The position numbers and the translations under genes are program-made. Of a stretch of 64,000 nucleotides of DNA, positions 28,201 to 36,302 are shown in pieces; position 1 is the stretch's first letter; each line of letters opens with the position of its first letter. Under the pieces are notes generated by a model. That model was not told the DNA's origin. It did not search any database and saw nothing but the letters and a program-made list of their open reading frames with translations. The DNA lies in NCBI RefSeq assembly GCF_009650605.1, contig NZ_WAJT01000001.1, positions 124,001 through 188,000 on the forward strand, given 5' to 3'. This DNA comes from Labrenzia sp. CE80 (GTDB taxonomy: Bacteria > Pseudomonadota > Alphaproteobacteria > Rhizobiales > Stappiaceae).

Positions 28201-28592
28201 TTTTCGCGATCTTCGGCCTTCTCAATCACCTCGGCGCGGGCGCCGATCATCTCAACGCCGTATTTTTCCAGAATGCCCATTTCTTCCAGATCGAGCGCGC
28301 AGTTCAGCGCAGTCTGGCCACCCATGGTCGGCAGGAGCGCGTCGGGGCGTTCCTTCTCGATGATCTTGGCGACAATTTCCGGAGTGATTGGCTCGATGTA
28401 GGTCGCGTCGGCCAGGTCCGGATCGGTCATGATCGTCGCCGGGTTCGAGTTCACCAGAACGATGCGGAAGCCCTCTTCTCGAAGCGCCTTGCACGCCTGT
28501 GTCCCCGAGTAATCGAACTCACAGGCCTGACCGATAACAATCGGACCGGCGCCAATGATGAGAATGGAGGAGAGGTCAGTACGTTTTGGCAT
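25230..28592 (-). CDS. carB: Carbamoyl-phosphate synthase large subunit
   Basis: A 1120-residue CarB that makes carbamoyl phosphate from bicarbonate, ammonia (channelled from CarA) and two ATP, for arginine and pyrimidine synthesis. The two homologous ATP-grasp halves are visible. Half one starts ILIIGAGPIVIGQACEFDYS and contains PAFTMGGTGGG. Half two contains ILGGGPNRIGQGIEFDYCC and RPSYVLGGRAM. The C-terminal MGS-like regulatory domain has the KINKVLEGRPHIVDAIKNGD segment. Length is slightly above the E. coli enzyme (1073), as is common in alphaproteobacteria. carA is 3.2 kb away on the same strand, with an XRE, an AraC and a MerR regulator gene between them, so the two are not an operon. 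Confidence 0.97.
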   Translation of the reverse strand: MPKRTDLSSILIIGAGPIVIGQACEFDYSGTQACKALREEGFRIVLVNSNPATIMTDPDLADATYIEPITPEIVAKIIEKERPDALLPTMGGQTALNCALDLEEMGILEKYGVEMIGARAEVIEKAEDREKFRAAMDAIGLENPRAAIASSPAIRNEQGKITGYDRATGFMEAMKALDDIGLPAIIRPAFTMGGTGGGVAYNREEFETIARSGIDASPNGQILIDESLLGWKEYEMEVVRDKADNCIIICSIENVDPMGVHTGDSITVAPALTLTDKEYQIMRDASIAVLREIGVETGGSNVQFAVNPDDGRLVVIEMNPRVSRSSALASKATGFPIAKIAAKLAVGYTLDELENDITGGATPASFEPSIDYVVTKIPRFAFEKFPGSEPTLTTAMKSVGEVMAIGRNFQESLQKALRGLETGLNGLDETEIPGLGQGDDTNAIRAAISTPTPERLLHVAQAMRLGMSLADIYSACSINPWFLEQMHQIVGMEAKVREHGLPQTTEMLRKLKSMGFSDTRLATLADNDQKDIAKLRASLNVHPVYKRIDTCAAEFASPTAYMYSTYEAPFMGTPACEANPSDAKKVIILGGGPNRIGQGIEFDYCCCHAAFALNDAGYETIMVNCNPETVSTDYDTSDRLYFEPLTAEDVLEIIRKEQENGTLHGVIVQFGGQTPLKLAQTLVQAGVPILGTSPDMIDLAEDRDRFQKLLIKLDLKQPENGIAYSVEQGRLIAGQLGLPLVVRPSYVLGGRAMQIIRDEEALNSYLLGTLPELVPAEVRAKYPNDKTGQINTVLGTNPLLFDRYLEGAIEVDVDALCDGKDVFVCGIMEHIEEAGIHSGDSACSLPPFSLSNELITELKRQTKAMALALEVGGLMNVQYAIKEGEIYVLEVNPRASRTVPFVAKTIGDPVAKIASRIMAGESLASFGLREKKLQHVAVKEAVFPFARFPGVDTILGPEMRSTGEVMGLNGAFSTAFAKSQIACGTGVPEEGTVFVSMRDQDKNSVVEAVRSLEGSGFKIIATSGTQKFLEEQGIACSKINKVLEGRPHIVDAIKNGDVQLVFNTTEGAQALADSRSMRRAALLNKVPYYTTLAGSVAAAKGIVAYKSGSLEVRPLQSYFA

Positions 28593-28782
28593 CGGGGCTC
28601 GCAGCGGCCGCTTCCGTGCAGGGGGTACCTGTCGGGTGGGCTCGTTCCATGATGAATGTCAATGTCGGCTGAGCGCGTCTTATAGGCAAAAGCCGGTCAT
28701 GAGGAAACCCCGTCCATCAGCTTATTTGCCTGTTTTAACCCGGGTTCGGGCATCTAGGTGAAAATAATGTTCGAAACCTCGT

Positions 28783-29058
28783 TCAGGAGGTTTCTTTTCC
28801 CGGCATCTGGGCGAGGACTTCTTCTCCGTTGAAGTCATTAATGCCGGAAGAGAGCGCATAACAGGCAAGACGAATCGATTTTGGAATCTCGACCGCGCGC
28901 CCGTCGCGATTGCCCTTTTCATAATACTGGATCATGCGCTTCTTCAGCCCGAGTTGCTCGGCTGCGTCTTTTTGCTTCAGTCCAAGAGACCGACGCCAGT
29001 CCCTGAATTGTTCGGGGCTCATTACGGGGCCTTTTGTTTTGGAATTTCGGTCTGTCAT
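28783..29058 (-). CDS. Small XRE-family DNA-binding protein
   Basis: A 91-residue protein with a single Cro/C1-type helix-turn-helix (FRDWRRSLGLKQKDAAEQLG, then MIQYYEKGNRDG). No separate effector domain is present; the C-terminal 35 residues are helical. It lies upstream of carB on the same strand with a 190-bp gap, so it is probably transcribed separately. Proteins of this size can be prophage repressors or chromosomal regulators, but nothing phage-like is adjacent here. Confidence 0.82.
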   Translation of the reverse strand: MTDRNSKTKGPVMSPEQFRDWRRSLGLKQKDAAEQLGLKKRMIQYYEKGNRDGRAVEIPKSIRLACYALSSGINDFNGEEVLAQMPGKETS

Positions 29059-29504
29059 TTTCAGAGCGCGTTCATTTTCTCTATTTAGGCATCTAACTTC
29101 AGTTCACCCAAGTTTGCCAGTTTTGGCGCCAGCTTTTCGTGCTCGCATTTGCCGCCAATCCTTAGGCCGAGACCGCGCAAGAACAATCTTGAACCGCCTT
29201 GATTGTCAATCTTTGCGTGCACCTAGTGCCACAATTGCCGATGCCTGTTGAATATTTGAATAGTTAAAATTTACAATAAAGCTTATTACTCAAGTGTTTG
29301 AGTGATAACCATAGGTTCAAATGACTGGCGGGTTTTGTGTGTTGCGCCTCACGTCGTCGCCACATTTGGGGTATAACGCGGCCCGCTTGCCCGGCAATGC
29401 CGCTTGCGAGGAGTTCTGAGCCGACACCTTTGGAGAGCGGTTTTGACCTGAAAATCACGTCATCAGGCTGAACCAAGAAATGCAGTGCTGCGACCGCACA
29501 GGAT
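29059..29504. other. Divergent intergenic region
   Basis: About 445 bases between the XRE gene (minus) and the AraC gene (plus). The region 29240–29320 is AT-rich and is the likely promoter zone. No gene, RNA or strong repeat was seen. Confidence 0.4.
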
Positions 29505-30572
29505 ATGGAATTGAGCGGAAGTCTAGAGAACATTCGGATACACGGGAGCGTCGTTGGGGGATTGGAAAAATACCTGGCGTCGCTGGGCTATGACGTCCAG
29601 GCGCTTGCGCTTGAGCACGGACTGACGCTAGGTCCGCCGGAAGAATGGTCGACGCGTTACATTTCCCTTGTCGAATACTCACAGTTCCTGGAGCGGGTTT
29701 CCGGTCAGCTCAATGATCCGTATTTCTCGCTGAGCTGGACCCGCGCGGATCCTGCCGGTGGCATGAAGCAGATGGTGTTGGCAGCGCGTTTTGCGCCGTC
29801 ACCACTTGAGGCGCTGAAGTTAATGTCGCGGTTTACCCGTATTGCAATCGACTTGAGCATTTGCGACGTGGTGATTGAAAAAGGCACTGTTTCCTACTGC
29901 TGGGACTATTCCCCGCTTGTGGTTAAACCCGAGCAGGTCACTGACCGGTTTGCAAGCATTGTCGCGCAAAGGTTCCTGAGAGGCTTTGCAGGTGCATCTT
30001 CATCACCTCTGGAAGTCAGCCTCCGGAGGGAGCTACCCAAAAATACATCGCTTTATCGCCAGATGTTGGGTGGGCCGGTGAAATTCGGTTCGGACATCAA
30101 CAAGTTCATCTTTTCGCGTGATCAGCTCGTTCAGCCCAATCCTGGATATGATGGAGAGATGTTTGAAGCGCTGATCGAACTCTGTGAGCGCAAGCTTGCA
30201 GACACGCGCAAGCAGGGTGATCTTGCGGCTCTGGTTCAGGATGTCGTCGTTCATAGAATTGCGTCGGCCGACCTCAGTCTCGAGTTGGTCGCACGTGACC
30301 TTGGCATGAGCGGCAGAGTGCTGCAGCGCAGGCTTGCGGAGAACGGCACCACCTTTCAGGAAATACACGATCGAATGCGTCGGGATCTCGCGAGCGAACT
30401 GCTGCGCAACACCGGTGCGCCCATTTCCGAGATTGCCTATCGTGTCGGCTTTTCCGCGACAGGCAATTTCACGCGGGCGGCGAAACGTTGGTTTGGTCTG
30501 CCGCCCAAACAATGGCGACGGCAAGAGGCCATGGTGCCTGACTTCATGCGCTCAACGATGAAGAAACCCTAG
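29505..30572 (+). CDS. AraC-family regulator with arabinose-binding-like N-terminal domain
   Basis: A 355-residue regulator. Residues about 20–200 match the AraC arabinose-binding-like domain of the OruR/ArgR type (GGLEKYLASLGYD, then LVEYSQFLERVSGQLNDPYFSL). The C-terminal double helix-turn-helix is clear (LSLELVARDLGMSGRVLQRRL, then ISEIAYRVGFSATGNFTRAA, ending FGLPPKQWR). Regulators of this branch often control amino-acid or fatty-acid catabolism. No catabolic operon is adjacent, and AT-rich gaps lie on both sides, so the target is unknown. Confidence 0.9.
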   Translation: MELSGSLENIRIHGSVVGGLEKYLASLGYDVQALALEHGLTLGPPEEWSTRYISLVEYSQFLERVSGQLNDPYFSLSWTRADPAGGMKQMVLAARFAPSPLEALKLMSRFTRIAIDLSICDVVIEKGTVSYCWDYSPLVVKPEQVTDRFASIVAQRFLRGFAGASSSPLEVSLRRELPKNTSLYRQMLGGPVKFGSDINKFIFSRDQLVQPNPGYDGEMFEALIELCERKLADTRKQGDLAALVQDVVVHRIASADLSLELVARDLGMSGRVLQRRLAENGTTFQEIHDRMRRDLASELLRNTGAPISEIAYRVGFSATGNFTRAAKRWFGLPPKQWRRQEAMVPDFMRSTMKKP

Positions 30573-31123
30573 TTCTATTTTCATTACTTGTGATTAATAT
30601 CAGTATACAGCTTTATGTCGTGTATCCACGAGTAATGATTAAATTCGGAATGGAAAATTCAATATTTAACTTTCTCGAATTCATTAGTTTCATTTCGAAT
30701 ATTCACAGTCGGAAATTCCGTAGAATCGATGTTTAGATTATCGATAATTAATACAAAGTGTTATTCCAGTAAGTTGCTTTGTATTAAAAGAGGTTGTGAG
30801 ACGTTAATATCTAACTCTATGATTTGATCTGGGGACGAGAATATTATGATCTCACGTGGAGTTTTTTGGCTTTTCGAACGAAAAGCACAAAAAATGGCGC
30901 GGATTGAGAACCACAACGTGCGTTCTTGATGGCATAATAAAATATGTGTGAAGACGGGTTTCAGCCAGATTCACTTTTTTAGACCGTTTGAGGTCGAAGA
31001 GGTGGAGCTGGTTTTGTGTTGCAAGCTAAGTGGGTACCTGCGCGGCGAAGGTGGGTCGCTGCGTCAGGATGTTTGTTGCATGCCGGCGAGCACAGAACAA
31101 AACTAAAAATCGGGCAAGAAATA
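30573..31123. other. AT-rich intergenic region with inverted repeat
   Basis: About 550 bases clearly AT-richer than the surrounding DNA. A perfect inverted repeat, GCTTTTCG-AA-CGAAAAGC (30869–30886), lies in the middle. A 27-codon frame at 30846 is described separately. The MerR promoter should lie at the right end. No other gene is supported. Confidence 0.45.
30846..30929 (+). CDS. Possible 27-residue peptide
   Basis: ATG at 30846, stop at 30927–30929. A GGGGACGAG stretch lies upstream at ribosome-binding distance. The predicted peptide is basic (MISRGVFWLFERKAQKMARI...). The frame spans a perfect inverted repeat, so it may equally be a structured RNA or chance. Weak evidence. Confidence 0.2.
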   Translation: MISRGVFWLFERKAQKMARIENHNVRS

Positions 31124-31567
31124 ATGAATAGTGTAGCAACGAACATGGTCGTCGTGCCTGACATAGCGGGACCTGTTCAGGACGAAAATTCAGAAAGCCA
31201 GGTTCTGGCTATTTCTGAAATGTCAGAGCTTTTCGAAGTGACGCTTCGTACGCTTCGCTTCTATGAAGAAAAAGGATTGCTCAACCCGGTTCGGAAAGGA
31301 GCTCGCCGCTTTTATGGCGCGCGCGATATCGGCCGGATGCGGGTGATCCTTCAAGCCAAGAAAATCGGGTTGACGCTCGCGGAAATCCGCCGTGTCATCA
31401 AGCTCGTTGAAAGCAATGCCCCGCGTCTGGAGCAGTTCGCCGAACTGCAATCTATTTGTCAGGGTCAGCAGCAAATTCTGCGCGAACAGAAGGCGATGCT
31501 GGATGAACAGGTGGCCGAGGTCGAAGGTGTCCTCGACGCTTTGGATACGCTGGTTGTCGCTGGCTGA
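31124..31567 (+). CDS. MerR-family regulator
   Basis: A protein of about 147 residues from an ATG at 31124; an in-frame upstream extension to 31016 looks non-coding. The MerR DNA-binding region is ISEMSELFEVTLRTLRFYEE followed by NPVRKGARRFYGARDIGRMR. The C-terminal coiled coil is long, and one cysteine is present (SICQGQQ). The unusual RTLRFYEEKGLLNP...ARRFYG form resembles MerR-like regulators of primary metabolism in alphaproteobacteria rather than metal sensors. It is convergent with carA across a shared terminator. The target is unknown. Confidence 0.85.
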   Translation: MNSVATNMVVVPDIAGPVQDENSESQVLAISEMSELFEVTLRTLRFYEEKGLLNPVRKGARRFYGARDIGRMRVILQAKKIGLTLAEIRRVIKLVESNAPRLEQFAELQSICQGQQQILREQKAMLDEQVAEVEGVLDALDTLVVAG

Positions 31568-31681
31568 TCAAGCACTGGCGGTCAGCTAGGCATTCGGGCA
31601 CTTTCAGGCAGTCCAGTATCTTTGAACTTCAAGATGCCGGAAGACTTCCCCGGACAAGTTTTTGGTGCCGTCAGCACAACG

Positions 31682-31714
31682 AAAAAGCCCGGCCTCTGTG
31701 AGGCCGGGCTTTTT
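31682..31714. terminator. Bidirectional Rho-independent terminator
   Basis: A 15-bp perfect stem (AAAAAGCCCGGCCTC and complement) with a 3-base loop. It has A tracts on one side and T tracts on the other, between the convergent MerR and carA genes, and can serve both. Confidence 0.93.
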
Positions 31715-31749
31715 CGTTTTGAAGTGCGGGGTCGCGACTACTTCTAGTG

Positions 31750-32931
31750 TCAGGCGGCCTTTGCGTCGCGCATATAGTCGGTGAAGCGCTGGAAGAGGTA
31801 GTTGCTGTCACGTGGGCCGGGCGATGCTTCCGGGTGGTACTGAACCGAAAAGACAGGTTTGCCTTTCAGCTTCAGGCCGCAGTTGGAGCCGTCGAACAGC
31901 GAGACGTGGGTCTCTTCCACAGTTTCAGGCAGGCTCTTGGTGTCCACCGCGAAGCCATGGTTCATGGATGTGATCTCGACCTTGCCCGTGGTGTGGTCAT
32001 GCACCGGGTGGTTTGCGCCGTGATGCCCCTGGTGCATCTTGACGGTCTTCGCTCCGAGCGCCAGGGCCAGGATCTGGTGGCCAAGGCAAATGCCGAAGGT
32101 CGGAATGCCCGCATCAATCACGCTTTTGATAGACTTGGTGGCATATTCGCCTGTTGCCGCCGGGTCTCCAGGGCCATTTGACAGGAACAATCCGTCAGGC
32201 TTGTGAGACAAAATCTCCGCGGCAGTTGCATTCGCCGGAAGGACGGTGACATTGCAGCCGGCTTCGGTGAGCAGGCGGAGGATGTTCCGCTTCACACCAA
32301 AATCAAGTGCAACCACGTTGAACTCGGACTGTCCGGCCGCACCATATCCCTCGTCCCATTTCCAAGGCGTTTCGGACCAATCGTGCGCCTTGGCTGCGGT
32401 CACTTCCTTGGCCAGGTCCATGCCTTCAAGCCCGGGCCATGCGGCGGCTTTTTTCTTCAGGGCCTCAACGTCAAACTTGCCGTCCGGCGAATAGGCGATG
32501 ACCGCGTGCGGCATGCCTTTTTCGCGGATCAGCGCGGTCAGGGCGCGCGTGTCGACACCCGAAATTCCGATCAGGCCACGGTCTTTGAGCCATTGGTCGA
32601 GGTGCCGCGCAGAACGATAGTTTGACGGGTCCGTGACGCTTGCGCTCAAAACGCAGCCGAGAATGCCGGTCTTCGATGACATATCCACCGTTTCGACATC
32701 TTCGTCATTAGCGCCGACGTTGCCGATGTGAGGGAATGTAAATGTGATGATCTGGCCAGCGTAGGACGGGTCCGTCAAGATCTCCTGATAGCCGGTAATT
32801 GCAGTATTGAAGCAAACTTCGCCTACCGCTTCGCCGGTGGCTCCAAGGCCTTCGCCCTCGATGACACTTCCATCGGCGAGTACAAGGAGGGCGGTCGCAG
32901 GTTTCATCGCCCATGCGTCGGCAGTCGTCAT
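31750..32931 (-). CDS. carA: Carbamoyl-phosphate synthase small subunit
   Basis: A 393-residue glutamine amidotransferase subunit that releases ammonia from glutamine and channels it to CarB. The N-terminal CPSase domain begins ATALLVLADGSVIEGEGLG. The class I glutaminase domain has the nucleophile in FGICLGHQILALALG and the His/Glu pair in FSVQYHPEASPGP. The start at 32931 is likely; an ATG eight codons in is an alternative. It is divergent from yqeY, the usual arrangement upstream of dnaG–rpoD in alphaproteobacteria. Confidence 0.97.
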   Translation of the reverse strand: MTTADAWAMKPATALLVLADGSVIEGEGLGATGEAVGEVCFNTAITGYQEILTDPSYAGQIITFTFPHIGNVGANDEDVETVDMSSKTGILGCVLSASVTDPSNYRSARHLDQWLKDRGLIGISGVDTRALTALIREKGMPHAVIAYSPDGKFDVEALKKKAAAWPGLEGMDLAKEVTAAKAHDWSETPWKWDEGYGAAGQSEFNVVALDFGVKRNILRLLTEAGCNVTVLPANATAAEILSHKPDGLFLSNGPGDPAATGEYATKSIKSVIDAGIPTFGICLGHQILALALGAKTVKMHQGHHGANHPVHDHTTGKVEITSMNHGFAVDTKSLPETVEETHVSLFDGSNCGLKLKGKPVFSVQYHPEASPGPRDSNYLFQRFTDYMRDAKAA

Positions 32932-33174
32932 GTCTTGTTTCCAGGTGTTGTTGGTGACATCATGCGCTGCAGGTAAGGCTAGAGCGCGCGGGGATCAATC
33001 CCGACAGAATGCCGTCTGCATTAAGCGCTGGACTCTATGGGAAGCAGGCACAATCGTCAACATTGATGGTCTGAAAATAAACCCTTACTATTCAATGGCT
33101 TGCTTGTATGTGTGTTGCAGGCTCGGTGAATGCGCACTATTGTCCGGCGATTGTTCCGGGGCGGGGTTTGAACT

Positions 33175-33639
33175 ATGCGCGAATTGATTGGAACTGCCCT
33201 GAAGGAGGCGCAGGTGTCGAGAGACAAGCGCCGCCTGGCGACCTTGCGACTTGTGCAGGCCGCAATAAAAGACCGTGATGCAAGCGCTCGCGAAAACGGT
33301 CGAGACGGCGTTGCTGAGGCCGAGGTGCTTGATATCCTGCAAAAGATGGTGCGTCAGCGCGACGTTTCCGCTCTCGAGTTTGAAGAGGATGGGCAGCTTG
33401 AACTGGCCGAGCAGGAGCGCACGGAAGCCCAGATCATTCGCGAGTTCCTCCCGGTGCAGATCTGCGGAGAAGAAATGATGGCCTTGTGCGAAGAGACCGT
33501 GAAGGACATTGATGCCCAAGGCTTGCGTGATATCGGCCGCTGCATGTCCGAGCTGAAAGCCCGCTACCCTGGCAAGATGGACTTTGTTCAGGCGTCCTGT
33601 TTGGTCAAAGGTCTTCTTCGCAGCGAAAGCAAGGACTGA
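33175..33639 (+). CDS. yqeY: GatB/YqeY domain-containing protein
   Basis: A 154-residue YqeY protein, homologous to the C-terminal tRNA-binding domain of GatB. Diagnostic segments are KRRLATLRLVQAAIKDRD, EQERTEAQIIREFLPVQ and the C-terminal IGRCMSELKARYPGKMDF. Its role is uncertain; the homology suggests contact with tRNA or amidotransferase. It begins the yqeY–dnaG–rpoD block and is divergent from carA. Confidence 0.92.
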   Translation: MRELIGTALKEAQVSRDKRRLATLRLVQAAIKDRDASARENGRDGVAEAEVLDILQKMVRQRDVSALEFEEDGQLELAEQERTEAQIIREFLPVQICGEEMMALCEETVKDIDAQGLRDIGRCMSELKARYPGKMDFVQASCLVKGLLRSESKD

Positions 33640-33871
33640 CGGCCTGATCACCTTGCCGGGTGAGATGGGTTGACGACTTTATCCAACACTCTCCACTGCA
33701 AGGCGCTGCTCACTGCTGGCATGAGTGAACGGCAGTGGATATGAGCGTCGGTTCACTGTTATTGTATCTGACTGGCGCAGCTTGATGCGCTCATTATCAG
33801 GCGCTCGTTGTGGTCGTCTGGGATGTGTTCCTTGAACCCAAAGGCCCGAAACCGGGCCGTCCGGCAACTTG

Positions 33872-35869
33872 ATGCGTTTCGACAACCGCCTTCTGGATGA
33901 AATTAGAGCCCGCCTGACCCTGTCCGATCTGGTCGGGCGCAAGGTCACTTGGGATCGCCGCAAGACCCAGCCGGGAAAAGGGGACTATTGGGCCTGCTGT
34001 CCATTTCATCAGGAGAAGAGCCCGAGTTTTCACGTCGATGATCGGCGCAACCGCTACAAGTGCTTTGGATGTGGTGCCTCTGGCGATCACTTCCGCTTCG
34101 TCACTGAAACGGAAGGCCTGAGCTTTCCCGAAGCTGTGGAGCGCTTGGCTGAACAGGCGGGGGTGCCTTTACCGGCACCCGATCCTCAGGCGGCGCGGCG
34201 CGAGCAAAAGCGCGCCAGTTTGGCTGATGTCTGCGAAATGGCTGCCCGGTTCTTCCAGGGTGAATATGCCGGGCCGCGCGGTGTGCAAGCGCGCGCCTAC
34301 ACTCAAAAGCGTGGGCTCTCTGCAGAAACGCTGGCTGAGTTCCGATTTGGATTTGCACCTGAAAGCCGGGATGCGCTGAAGAGGTATCTTGCCGAAAAAG
34401 GTGTGTCTGAAGGCTCGATGATCGAAGCGGGTCTTGTGATCAAGCCCGAGGACGGGCGACCTTGTTATGATCGGTTCCGCGGCCGGCTGATGATCCCAAT
34501 TCAGGATGAGCGAGGACGGGTGGTCGCCTTCGGCGGACGTACTCTCAATCCCGAAGGCCAACCGAAATATCTCAACTCACCGGAGACCCCGCTCTTTCAC
34601 AAGGGAGTAATGCTCTTCAATGCACATCGGGCACGTGAACCGGCCTTCAAGTCCGGCCAGGCCGTGGTCGTTGAAGGCTATCTCGATGCCATTGCGCTTT
34701 GGCAGGCGGGTGTTCATCACGTCGTGGCGACGCTCGGCACGGCCTTCACCGAAGATCAGGTGATGCGGCTGTGGAAGTTCGCGAATGAGCCGGTCGTTTG
34801 TTTCGACGGCGATGCCGCTGGCGTGTCCGCGGCCCACCGTGCGATCGACCGGATCTTCCCGGTGCTCAAGAGCGGCTTTTCCTTCCAGTTCTGCTTCCTT
34901 CCGGACGGCATGGACCCTGATGACCTGATCAAGCAGAAGGGGCTTGAGGGTTTCGAGAGTGAGATTGCCTCGGCGCAGGCGCTGTCGGAAGTCGTCTGGG
35001 ATCGGGAAATCTCAGTTGCCCGGCTGGATACGCCGGAGCGCAAAGCGGCTCTCGAGAAGCGTTTTGAAGATCTCATCGGAACCATCCGGGATGAACGTGT
35101 TCGACGGCGTTATCAGCTGGATCTGAAGTTCAAGCTGTCGAACCTTTTCTTCCAGCAAGCCCGTCGCGGTGGCCAGCAAAAAGGTGGATACGGCGGAAAG
35201 GGGCGGGAACAGGGGGATGCCTTGCCGATCGGGCGTCCGGCTCGAATTTCGGCGCCTGATAGCCCCATGTACGGTACGGAGCGGCTCATCTGCGGGCTCT
35301 GCGTGCGTTATCCCTTGCTGCTCGACCGGCATCTCGAACGGATTTCCAGCGCTTTGTTTTCCGAGCAGCTTCATGGACGTTTTCGAGATGCGCTCTGCCG
35401 GCTGGTCGATAATCTCGACGAGACCCCGGCGTCCGAGCTCGTGCGCTCTTTCGACGAACCCTTGCACCAACTCTTGTCAGAGGTGATCGAGGAGACGGCC
35501 ATGCCTGGTGAGACGCGGCAAAGGGCGGGCAGTTTTTCTGCGTTGATCCAACGGTTCCCCTTGCTGAAAACCGATCCGCCAGAGGATTTCATCGAGGCGG
35601 TATTTATCCATTTCCTGGATGTGCTCGAGCTGAGGGCTCTCGAGACAGAGCTTGAAACGGAAATGCAGGCAGTGGAAACCGACCTTGATGAAGAGACTTG
35701 GATGAGAGTTCAGGCAATGACCCGCGATCTTAGCCGGCGGCGGGAGGAATGCGCCCGGGACGAGGCGGATCTCGCTGAGAGAGCGAAAAAAATCAGGGTC
35801 ACGTCCCCTCTTGTGGTGGCGCAGAAACCGGACCTTTCGACGTCCGAAGCCGTTGTAGCCGGTCAATAG
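33872..35869 (+). CDS. dnaG: DNA primase
   Basis: A 665-residue DnaG that lays RNA primers for replication. Domains in order: a CHC2 zinc ribbon (Cys43-PF-His46 and Cys64-FG-Cys67), the RNA-polymerase core with the TOPRIM domain (VVVEGYLDAIALWQAGVHHV, then VVCFDGDAAG), and a helicase-binding C-terminal region with a long charged helix. A Gly-rich linker at about residues 430–450 (RRGGQQKGGYGGKGREQG) separates core and C-terminus. The ATG at 33872 is chosen over the adjacent TTG at 33869. rpoD follows 430 bp downstream. Confidence 0.96.
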   Translation: MRFDNRLLDEIRARLTLSDLVGRKVTWDRRKTQPGKGDYWACCPFHQEKSPSFHVDDRRNRYKCFGCGASGDHFRFVTETEGLSFPEAVERLAEQAGVPLPAPDPQAARREQKRASLADVCEMAARFFQGEYAGPRGVQARAYTQKRGLSAETLAEFRFGFAPESRDALKRYLAEKGVSEGSMIEAGLVIKPEDGRPCYDRFRGRLMIPIQDERGRVVAFGGRTLNPEGQPKYLNSPETPLFHKGVMLFNAHRAREPAFKSGQAVVVEGYLDAIALWQAGVHHVVATLGTAFTEDQVMRLWKFANEPVVCFDGDAAGVSAAHRAIDRIFPVLKSGFSFQFCFLPDGMDPDDLIKQKGLEGFESEIASAQALSEVVWDREISVARLDTPERKAALEKRFEDLIGTIRDERVRRRYQLDLKFKLSNLFFQQARRGGQQKGGYGGKGREQGDALPIGRPARISAPDSPMYGTERLICGLCVRYPLLLDRHLERISSALFSEQLHGRFRDALCRLVDNLDETPASELVRSFDEPLHQLLSEVIEETAMPGETRQRAGSFSALIQRFPLLKTDPPEDFIEAVFIHFLDVLELRALETELETEMQAVETDLDEETWMRVQAMTRDLSRRREECARDEADLAERAKKIRVTSPLVVAQKPDLSTSEAVVAGQ

Positions 35870-36302
35870 CGCTTCTTTAGACGGTGAATTTAACGAAAGC
35901 TGCAAGTTTTTGGCGCTTTTCCATTGACCGAGGCCGAATCACACTTGCGAATCACAAACGTCGAGCTAAATAGAAGTTCTGCAGCGCAAATACGCTACGG
36001 ACGGGCCGCTGAGCCCCCGGCGAATAGTCTCATTCGACGCTGCATATCCATACGATCAATCTCGCAGGGAATGCTTGGCATTTCTACGAGGAGGGAGCCG
36101 TGCAAGCGAGCGCAGCAAATTTTGGAGGCTGCGTGAAATATTTCACGGTTAATCGGGACTTAAGGGACACAGCTTACAACCCGAATCGATGATTACCCGT
36201 CTTGCGGCTGCGCGGCTGACATGCTTGCGCGCCGGGGGCGGTCCGGGTGTAGGAAATTCAGGCGCGGCGCGGCCCCACGGGACCGCGATTCTGGAGCGAA
36301 AT
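35870..36302. other. dnaG–rpoD intergenic region
   Basis: About 430 bases. It should hold the rpoD promoter(s) and leader. An AT-rich stretch at 35880–35960 is the most promoter-like part. No separate gene or clear terminator was found. Confidence 0.4.
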
